This document shows, piece after piece, positions 37,501 through 48,200 of a stretch of DNA of 64,000 nucleotides (position 1 is its first letter; every line of letters starts with the position of its first letter). The stretch spans positions 19,278,745-19,342,744 of the forward strand of contig CM075102.1 in NCBI GenBank assembly GCA_037576195.1. Reading direction: 5' to 3'. This stretch comes from Phytoseiulus persimilis. Lineage: Eukaryota; Arthropoda; Arachnida; Mesostigmata; Phytoseiidae. The position numbers were made by a program, and so were the translations under genes. The notes beneath the pieces were generated by a model. The model searched no databases and had not been told where the DNA came from. It saw nothing but the letters and a program-made list of their open reading frames with translations.

Positions 37501-40500
37501 AGGGAACTCTCTAAACATGACTTTGAACTGCGCCGAGCGACCCGAGGCCCGGAGCTAGCTGCAAGTTAGTGTGGTCTTTCATATCTCTTCGTTTCGAATT
37601 TGCTGCTTTGACGGCGCAATATTCATGCCCCTCCGCGTTGAGCCCGGTGGCTGAAGGTTTTGTCAGCACTCGGTCCTACTTACATTGCGTGGGGGCTGAA
37701 TGGACAACCTTGTGGTAGCTTATTGAAGAGCTCGCGGAGAGAGGAGCTGCTGCACGCTGGGCACTCGGTGTATAGCGGTTGGAGCAGTGCCAGAACCAGG
37801 AAGTCGACATTGGGCCGAAGTGAACCATCTCATCCCAAAGCCGATGAGCGACGCGAAGGTGGAAATGTTCGCGAATCGCGATCGAGTTCTCCGAGGCGGG
37901 CTGTTAGTACGTGTTTGGAAAGCAGAACTGAATCCAGAACCATTTCGGAAAACAGACGATTATCATGATTGTTGCGAGGCGGTGGGATCTTTTGTCGAAC
38001 TTCTCCAAGATGCGGGTGAGCGACCAGCGGAAAAGAAGATCAGATAGCGTAAGCCTCCATTCCAAGCGAACCCGTGCGAACGGAGTAAATGTGTCGACCT
38101 TGGCTTGGTGGCGGCTGGCATTCGCTCGAAATTTCCAGGCTTTCCTCCAAAGGATTATCGGTAGGTTTCTGCACCCATGTTCTGTTCCAATGTTTGAGGA
38201 CAACGCGGCGGATCCGTAGCTGGACTGGAGTTGGAGAAATTGTACTTGCTGGCCCCGGGCATTCGGCCGAACGGGATAAAACTTCTCAGCCAGCACTCGA
38301 GAAACTGGGGACAGGAAACGCATTCCCTCCTTTTCCATCGCGAGCTTCGAACTTGAGGCAGGGCAGGCTCGAGGGCATGGAATTCAAATTCACGGGCGAC
38401 TCTGACGCGACGCTTCTGTTTACGGAGCCGTGTCTTCGAGCGAACCTCTGGAGAAAGTGAAAGTTTGACAGTGAATTAACCGGTGGGAGAGAGACGGAGA
38501 ACAGCCGACGAGCTTCCTGACGTTCACTCGAGGTGGGAATAGCAGAGCAAGAACTCGCAGTTTGCGGCGAGCAGGCGAATTGCCTCGCACTATCTGCCTT
38601 GCCAAGCGAGCGGAGCAAGACCTCGCACCAGACCACCAATGCCTCCACCCAGTCAGGAATCGCGGGTCTGGGAGGGGGGAGGCGGTCGCGGGGACGACGG
38701 CGAACATTATCATGCCATTTACATCAAATTGAGGCCCCCATCGGAACCCCCAGAACATCTGTTGGAGTTACACATGATTCTCCAACCTATCGAATGTCTG
38801 AGTAATCACACTTAGAGCATGAGAACGGGAGCCATCTGCTACAATTCGCATTCATCACGGAGAGCAGATCTTCGTGGAGCAGTGATCTTCGGAAGAGACG
38901 ACTCTCCTGACTGTTACTCCTATTGTAAAACCGATTCTCTCGTACACCACTTACCGGCCGTGAGACTCGCGATCTGGTCGTAGGCGTGGATTGCTTGAAC
39001 CGATTGGGCCTCTGATCGTCATGGAGTATGAGGGTACGTCCATCAACGGTTCCGAGACGATCGTCGAGATCCACTCCGCTGAGTTCCATCGTTACAGAGA
39101 CCATGAATTGCCGGTGACCCTGGGCCTCGAAGAAACCGTTTCCAGACATCATTCAAGGAAAAAATAAGTCTTCATCATCTCGGCAGGAGCAAGGTCCGAG
39201 GACTATGCGGGATGGTCGAGGAGCCCAGACAGGAATACTCGCTGCGGCCACCTGAATGGTTATAATGGAAACGACCACTGAGGAGGACCGAACGTTTCGC
39301 ATACGCAGCTCCATTTATTGTGACACAGATTACCCCAGGTTCATGGCCCACAGGGTCGTTGTGGAAGAACTTTATGTGCCGGAAACGACGTGACAGAACC
39401 GCGGAGGGAAGATTTGCTCGGAAGTGGTGAGTTCGCGAAGCTGCCTCGGCCGTGTCTCCTGATAATTCGTCTGGAAACGCGGCAGTCCTCACAGTCGGAT
39501 GAGTGCCCCGAACGAGCTTGCCGCTCGAGCGAGGGACCTACCGAAGACCCGAGCGAGCGGGCGAGTGACAGACTCCACTCACGTAAGACTTTGGAGTGTC
39601 GTCAGGGAGCCAAAAAAGTTCCACCACCACGAACAATGGGAATTCATCAGCACTCGGCGCCGTCCTAGAGCGACGACGTCGGCCAACCGTGCGCTCGCTA
39701 CCGGGCTGCCTCCAAGTTTCTCAACGAGGAAGTTGATTCAAGATTCACCAGCGTGCCCGAATGTGGAGTCAGGCGACACGGAAAGCAGCAGCCTCGCACG
39801 GTCGAACAACTATCGGTCAAAACTGTCGATGGACCGACATTTTCGGACGACTGCATCGAACGCAGGAGCGAACTCTCTCCGAGGGCTCCCCGAGTCGTCG
39901 TCCAGATCCTTCGGAGGAACAGGATCGAAATGTCAACTCTGGTTATGTTGGGAGATCGATCGAGTTCTCCCGAACATCTTGCTTTCCGCAAGCTACCGAA
40001 ATTCGCTCCTGTTTTCCGGCTGCGATGCAGGCTCGTTCGACTGTGCCCTCAACGGCACAGACTCCGTCGATGGATGGGGAATAAGTGATTTCCCACTTCC
40101 CGCTCCGTCGTCTTTCTGCGTCATCTGGAAACTACGTGACCTGCACAGGAACGGTTGAGCCAATCTGCCTGCACGGCATGTTGCTCGCCCCGCACGCAAT
40201 GGCACGTTCTGTGTCTGATGTTGGAAACTAATTTTTCGCGGACGTGTTCCAGTCTCGGACAACGAGGTGAGGATGCGGTGGGACATTCGCGCCAGCTTCA
40301 GAAGAGGTTAAAGTGATGCCGCTGGAACGTGTCTCTTTGTCAAGAGTCTCGGGCTAGCCCATGTCAAGACACAAAGTCTCTGTCTCACCGCGCGAGTGTT
40401 AGCTACCGTCAGAAGCTGTTGCTCGGGCGCATACATATTTCTTTCTGAAAAAAAAACAATCAGTCACGCCATAAAAGAAGAGAAACCGACGGAATTGAGG

Positions 40501-43500
40501 ACGGCTCCGCATTTTTTTTCTCTTGCGGCAATAGCAGCAAAGGCCCCTGAAACCCCTAGCGAATACTTCTGTGGCTGCAGTCCACGGATACAGCAACGAA
40601 TTGGTGAGATGCAGTTCTTCTCAAATTACACTGTGAATCTATTTTCGAAAAAGACTCCGTCGATCAATAATGCTCTATCGGAGAATCCAATTGAGCGCTC
40701 GGCATTCGATCGAGTGTCAGTGAGGAACGATGTGGAACGGGGGAACATTCGGATCATACATAACGGAGAGGGGAAGGAAACACCAGGGAAAAGTTGATTC
40801 ATTGTCCTTCTCATCTTCATAGACTGATCAACTTTGGGGCAGCCGACAAGCTTTGGGTCCTCTCTTAATGTTTTCCGTTTCCTAATGGCTCCAATCGAAG
40901 GACTGACGATGGAAAATGGGTATCCAATCGGAATGATGAAATCGATCGAAAGTTTGGGGCTCGAACTAAACACATTTGTACGAGGAATCAGGATACCATG
41001 CAGATGAAGTTGAAGATCAGCCGCCCGTCCAGTATCTAGGATCTTATCTTGGTCATCTCCGAGCAGAGTCGTTGCACGATTATGATCGTCCTCAGGTGTC
41101 GAAAACTGGTTGGGAGCTCTGACCGGAGCTCTGGCCACGTCCTTTCAGCTACTTATCCGGCCGGGAGAGTGAAACTCTAGACAGCCAATGGTATCCTCTG
41201 AGCGTTGAGCCAATGCTCGACCATGACGAAAAACAAAAACCGATTGATATTTCTCCTGCTTGCTGCTTTTCAATGAGTCGCTGCCGCTGGGGCAACCGTG
41301 CCGTGAGTCGTGAGTCTGACTGAACAGGCGATGGGGACAGAGACGAATCGATGAAAAGATTCGAGAGAAAAAAATGAAAACCTAAAACCCGAAAATGTTT
41401 TTGGCTGAAAACCTGTTTCAGCTCAGGGGCATTTTCTGTTGTAATACATTCTGGCAAGCAACCATCGCACCAGGCAGTTGCCACCAGGTGACATCCGCAA
41501 ACTTCGTGGACACCCAGCAGCAGTTCGCAGGTACCTGAAGACACACGGTCTCATTAGAGGCCCCACGAGCGTCTACAGTTTGCTGCAGTTTTTCCTCATA
41601 TAATGCTCTTTCATTAGTTGCTCGCTGTTCCTCTCTCTTTTCTGACAGACACTGACTCTCTTGTCGGGCGATACTTCTTCCTCTTCTCGGGTTTCTGCCG
41701 CTCAACATTCCGCTGTCGTCTGTGACAAGAATCGCTCGGACTTAGCATAATGTTACACAAAGCTCAGGAGTTCAGAAATTCGTGCTTAGGTCCAAGAGGT
41801 CCTCGTTAGATTCTGTATCTAGTCATCCAATCACGTGCTCCACCAAGGGTTAAGGGGTATGAGTGCTTTGCATTCTTCAGTTTGAATATACCCGCACGGT
41901 TTGGTTAGTGGCGACGATGATGATGATCATCATCGGCATCATCATCACCTCCTTGCCCCCCCCCCCCCCCCCCCCCCAAAAAAAAAGCTTGGTACGCCCC
42001 TGGGTTTGGGTTAATAATGCGTATTTTATGTAGATCAGTCGGAAAAATCTGGGTCCATCGACCTTCGCACTCACTGAGGATTCCTTTCGCCTCCTTCCTG
42101 GCTAAGCTACGGAGGGCAGAACTTGGAAGGCTCACGTCAGTGATACGCGGAGCGCTTCCTGAACGCACTGAATGCGCACTCACATCCTCCGTCAGGAGTT
42201 GCGATTCCAGCTCATACGAAGCGTTAGAATCCTCTCCCCTCGACCTTCACTTGAACGGTTCTCGGCTGAAAACTTTTTCTGTAGGTGCTCAGCAGACTTC
42301 GAGGGTAAGTATCTCATTGACCGGTGCGCTCGATTCTCCCCGCTTTCAGCCAGAAACGAATGGCTGAAGCGCCTCATTTCCGAGGCCTTGGGACGGTCCC
42401 CCTTGAGACTATAGAGAACTTCTGAGGGAAGCCCCCCAAGAACTGACGGAGAAGACGAATATAGCGATGGAGGGCTTGACCAATTAGATGGAGGCCCGAG
42501 GCCTGGAACTCGCACCAGAGAAGACGGGGGCAATCCTCCTCACCGGACCAGGGGAAGTGTCTCCACTACGGCTCGTATTAAGGTGCACCGGGACATCGAG
42601 AGTGCGAAGTCCCCTTCTCATGCTTGCAGCCCCGTTAGCTTCTTTCTCCGTACCACCCGCCCGGGACCTGTCGTAGCAGAGGTCGTGCTCTGTAACGTCG
42701 TAAAAGTTTGAAGGGTACGTGTCGTGGCCATCATCAACGTTGTCGGCGTTGTTGTTGCTGTTCATGGATTTTATTACGTACATGCAGACTTGGACATATT
42801 CCACAAGATTTATAGTCGAGCAATCGGCAAACTGAGCGAATACATCTGACCCCAGCCTCGCATATTGCTCGACGTGGTTCATGCTTGTTTTCACGACCGA
42901 CTTCGCTGTGGGTCTGAATTAGGGCTAGTGGGAGGCCGATTACTCCAGCATCAAGGGAGGTTCCTCCCCCCTCTCTCGGTTTTAGTCTCCCGTGCCTCTT
43001 GACGTGTTCCCCAGACTCGATAGGCTGTCTAGACGTCCAGAAACTTCCCGTACATTCACCTCTTACTTCGAAAGCCAGATCGCAATCTTCGTTCTCAGTA
43101 ATTTGGCCTTTGTTTCAGGGGAGTCTCAAGAGTACTGCGCGCCAGCTTGCAGATGCCGCTGTTCGCGTATCACGAACAATGCAGGAAAATAATGAAATGT
43201 ACGGGATTCGATATCTCATGCCCTTCATTGCCATTGTCCGTAAATTCGCAGGAGTTCTTTTTTAATTATGACGTTGAACTTTTGCCGTTGTGAGATGCTG
43301 ACTCACACCTCGGACGAAGGAAAACATTCAACATCGGAGGAATAAACTCTATGTAGCCCGACCATATTGATGGGTAGATAGAAGATCTGGAGGGTTCCGC
43401 GAAAGTCCTGGATGCGAGTGCCGAGCTCACCTTCTACCAACATTTGGAGCCCTCCCACGGGAAATACTCGACAGAACAGCCCTCGCTGGACCCGAACTCC

Positions 43501-44987
43501 ATGACAGAATATTTCGATAAGGAGTATTGACCGCCTCCGCTGTCATGTCTACAGAAGGCTGTTCCGGAGTGGACCGAGTTAATTGCCGTGAGCGCCATGG
43601 TCAACATTCGAAGAATTAGTTTCGCGAGATTATCACGCTCCATTCAAAGGAGTTCGGATGAGGCCCCTTATCTGAAATCGTTACAACAAAAGCAGTCCGA
43701 AAAGAGCACGGACATTGCTTTGTTTGTTCTCGCCGGAACTGCCAGTGGTGAATCTTGCAACGTTAAAGACCTCCCAGTGAGCAGACGGTGTTCGGAGCGG
43801 CGTAGCACAGATGTCAACATGGTGATGATGTTTTGAAGTCCACGGCAAGTGTGAAATAAGTGCAGCTGGGATGGATATCGAGAACGTATGATCATGCTCT
43901 GATGCTCGGCAGGTAGGTCTCCACCAACATGTGAGAAGGGAAAATTACCTAGTGTTAATCTGCGTTCAGCCAAGCGACGATGTCAGAGTGTTGTCTTGGC
44001 CCACTTAGAGACGCCCATAAGGGTTTAAATCAGCTGTGGATTCCAAAGTTGGAGTCTTCGCAGAGAACAACTTGCACTCTATCCAGAACGTTGTGAGGAT
44101 GCCTCTGTGGGCAAGCAACGACTCGAATCTGGCGCATGCGACGCATGAATGCCATAAGAGGAGCAGCTCTCAACTGTCTTCGATTTGACAGCTGAGCAAG
44201 AATTCGAAGGAGCCGAATCCAATTGAATGAAAACGACTCTCCTCTCGAATCGTTCTGGTATATAGGAACGACTGTCTACTATCTGCGAATCTCGCCGAGA
44301 GTCAGGCATTGTTCGAGTCGATTTTCCCCCATTTTAAATAAGAATACTAGTTACTCATGTATCACTCATTCGATTTGTCCCCATGGCTGCACCTATTGTG
44401 CACGAGTTGAATGAGGAAAAATGGTGAACGTTTCCGGGGCTTCACTTTCATACCATTGTGTCCGAGGATTCACGTGATATCACGGGCTGTCGAGCGCAAA
44501 CCGCCCAGGGTCGACGCACGACACCGGAGTCCCCGACTTTCTTGAGCCGTGAGCAATGCTCCGTCGAATGACAGTGAAGCTGGGATTCGCCCGACATCTT
44601 TTCATGATGAAATGATTCTGAGAAACTGAAGTCTCACTCCCGAGATCTGGGCCGATAGGTAGATCAAAACCTAATGCCTCATATTCAGTCAGACGTAGGT
44701 TCGGGAGGCGCAAAATCGACTTCAGCGCCGAACGGGCAGGAAGGCAGATCCTATTTACCCGTGACATGTTGGCACTATCGACCGGATTTCACGGAAGTTC
44801 TGTTTTAGCATACTACAACGGAAGTCGTGTGCTAAGGTTTGAAGCTTATTGAAATTCCGCAGAACATTCACGGACGCGAGGGTCGATATTCGATATCGGC
44901 TGCTGTTGCTGATGCTGTCGCGCATATCGGTGCCAGCAAGCTCTAGCAGAGACCATCGAGCACTTCCGGAGTTTTCCGGGAACTCAC
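28575..44987. other. Gene-poor region; no recognised gene
   Basis: No known protein family, tRNA or complete transposable element was identified. Overlapping open frames of up to 170 codons occur on both strands without splice signals or motifs. The segments at 43,119-43,239 and 43,378-43,836 are the most protein-like and are discussed as findings. The region ends just before the RALGAPB start, so its last few hundred bases must include that promoter, although I could not pin down core promoter elements. Confidence 0.5.
41917..41986. repeat. GAT/ATC palindromic microsatellite followed by C22 A9
   Basis: GATGATGATGATCATCATC, itself an inverted repeat, is followed by more ATC units, then 22 consecutive C (41,956-41,977) and nine A (41,978-41,986). 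The junction with CTTGGTACGCCCCTGGG immediately after the A run could be the end of a small inserted element, but no target-site duplication was seen. Confidence 0.85.
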
Positions 44988-45239
44988 AAATATTACGAAG
45001 AGGGGCGCCACTCTGCCTGCCCCGCCGAGTTGCGGACTCTTGCAAAATCAGCCCTGGCTCTAATCGTCCAATTTGTTTCACTACGAAACCGCCGGCGAAT
45101 CCACCAGAAATAGCTCCAAATAGCTTATTGAGCCTGAAACTCCCAAACTATAAGTAGGACACAATTTAGTCAGCTCCTGATCCCACTAGAGTGAAGGCCA
45201 CATCATGTGTCGGATTTTTCAGGTGAGAGTCCAATCAAG

Positions 45240-48200
45240 ATGTATTCGGAGTGGAGCGAAATACAGGTCGCTGAAGAGGCTCGACAAAGATCCTCGTCTG
45301 TTCTGGCGAAATTTCCAAGCGCCTCGAGCGGAGCTGTAGTCGATGCCGTTGTTCAGTCTCTCGCTCACTCCCTGGGTCTCAGTTCGGGAGCTCCCGAGGT
45401 CAGCACACTCCACACCGGTGAGTTGCTTGCTCAACGAACTTAATTAGGGCCTCTGAATCCACGACTTTCTGGGCGACTGAACGAGCGCTAGTGCAGTCTT
45501 CTCCAACAAAGCCAACCTGTTATTTACATTTTTCCGTCATCGACTGGTAATGCTGTGAAGGATTCCACGACTTGCGAGAAAACTGTCATTCCTGCAATGA
45601 ACGGGTTTCGCGTCCACTGTTTCTCGTCTTCAATGCCCTTTCGAGCTGTCAGTTTGCACTCTAACGAGTGGGATCCGTCTTTGCAGATGTTGAAGTGAAC
45701 TGGTGCATGGAGGTGATGTGTCACGGCCTCAACCTTTCCCTGAAAGAACATGAAGCAATTAAGAACTGTGTTCATGTATATTGTGAATGGCTCGTTGCGC
45801 TCATCCCGGATGAAGCGAAGGTACGGCGCGCAACCCATCGAATTTCTGTGCATCGTAGTATTCCACGGATCTTCAGTTGGACCCGAACTACGCGGATCGC
45901 CTAGCTGATGAACCATCTGAGAGCTGTTCTGGCGGCCGCAAGTTTGTCTTCGGGGAATAACTGAATGTGATTTCGAGCAGATTTGTGTGCCACGACCTGT
46001 CATCTTGGGAGCGAACCAGTATTCGCGGAGAATTCTTTGGCATCTCTACAACCTATTCTCGCCGAGAACTCAGGAACAGCTGACGTCGGACGTCGCGTCC
46101 CGTCAAGCGCTCCTTTGTCATCGAGTGCTGCGCAGAGTGCAGAACATTGCCACGAAAAGCCCCATACTCGAACAGGAGACTTGGCAGGAAATCCTGTCGT
46201 TCCTTCTCGCCATAAACGATGTCATGCTCTCGGATCGGCAGTGTAAAGGTGAGTTCGATGCCGTGGTCACCACTCCATGTGCATGGGAAGGAATTCTTCG
46301 ATAACATGATAAATCAACCCTCGAAGTAATGGAGCAATCGCAACCCGATATGGATACGGCTCTCACGAAAAAGAATCCATATTATACGATCTCCAATCGA
46401 TTTATTCTGCGTCCGCGCAGATGGAGACACGGAGGCGCATTTGTGCGAACGTCTCCTGGGAGTCCTGTTCCAAGTGTGGTTGATGGCCTGTCATCGCTCG
46501 AGCTTCCCGTCCCCGTCGTTCTGGAAAACGCTGCAAGGCCTCTGCCTACGATGGCGACATCGACAGATTTTGATCGATCAATGGCGGAAGATACAACTGA
46601 TAATGACCGGCAAACTGTGCCGAGAGATTCTCGACAGTGAATACCCCCAAGTCAAGTTCGGTGAGTACGTCAGCTCTCAAGTTCCGTTGAGCTTCCGCTA
46701 GGCGATCTAACTTTGGGCTCCGCGAAAAATCCTGAGACGTTTCCTCACAAATTCTTGCAGAGGACGGCGACAAAGAGTACCCGCTGGTTCCGGCGGATAT
46801 GAGCGGCGAACGGCTCGGACAATCTTGGTATCGCATGTTGCACACCTTGGGCGACCTATCCCAACTAGCGAGAGACCAAGGTCCCCTTAACGGTACCTTG
46901 ACGCACAACACTCAGGAACTGCAGGAGAATCAGGCTCAGATATTCTACCGAACGATGGCTGCGATATCGTCGTACGTTGACGTTTGGCTAGGGCGATATT
47001 CAGAAGAGAACGCGTACAGATTACTCCTGCCGGCGAGTCAAACCGCGAACTCTTCGATGTCGTCGTCGTCGAACACCTCCACGGGGCCTCCGACCCCACC
47101 GACGATTCGGAAGAACAAATCCAAACCCGGTCAGAAACTTGTCCACATTCCGCAACTCATTCACAACAAGCCTCAGTCGACCGTTTCCCCAGCCGTCACA
47201 CCGACGGGCACCATCCAGAATCCCACGTTTCCCGTAGAGAAAGCTACCGAACGCTACAACACTGCGGTCAATGTCGCCCGCCGTCTGACCCTCCACCCCA
47301 AGCGTCCCACCGTCAACTCCCTGCTGCATCTCTACGGGCACTGGTTGTTCGAGTCGTCCTATGCCGTAGTGTACGATGGAGAGGGTTCGTTTCTGGAGTC
47401 TGAAACGGAATCCATCCAGAGCCAGTCGAGTCAACACGATCCCTCTGCAAAATCTTTCTCCGACAGCGACTCGATGTCTGATTCCCATTTGGGGCTCTCG
47501 CCTGGCTGGTCCTTCGAGTGGGGCCAAGCGGAGGCCTTAGGAACCTTGTGTAAAATTTTCAGCTCAAAAGCTTCCGACGAGGAGGTGCTGAGCGTGTATC
47601 TAGCGAGATTTTTTATTGCGTTGAAACACGCACTGACTTCGCCTCAAGAAGCCCCCAATGTTGTGATGTGCAGTGTCGTCGCACATTCAGCGGATCTCTT
47701 CAAATGCGACCTGGAAAGCGCTGCCGTTCTGGTGCCGACCTTCGTCCACGCCATAGAGAGCACTCTGGCCCCGCTACATGGTGAGCGAGGTTCAGGATTG
47801 ATTTCCATTTCTTCCGTCATAACTCGTTGTTCTAGAAGCGACTCGAGGGGAACTCGAGGAGTTCAAAGCCCCTAGCGATCGATTGACCTAGAATTGAATT
47901 GACACACTCATTATCGCTACAGCTCGGTCGAATTTTGGACATCTGCCAGCGAGCCCGGTGTCTGAGAACCTCTTGCACAATTCTGCGATTTCGATTCTCC
48001 TGAGCTTGCTGCCGTTGACTTTGCACAGCGGCTCGTTGCAAGTCCGGGACCAGAACAACAAACTCGTGTCGCTATCCAGCTTCCGCGCGCGCCTCCTCCG
48101 TCTCCTCGTCAACTCTCTCACGCTGGAAGTTGACTCCCTGAACACGCAGACGGTTCTGCACGGTCTCATGTGCGCCGTGCTCGACCAGGTCGAATACGAC

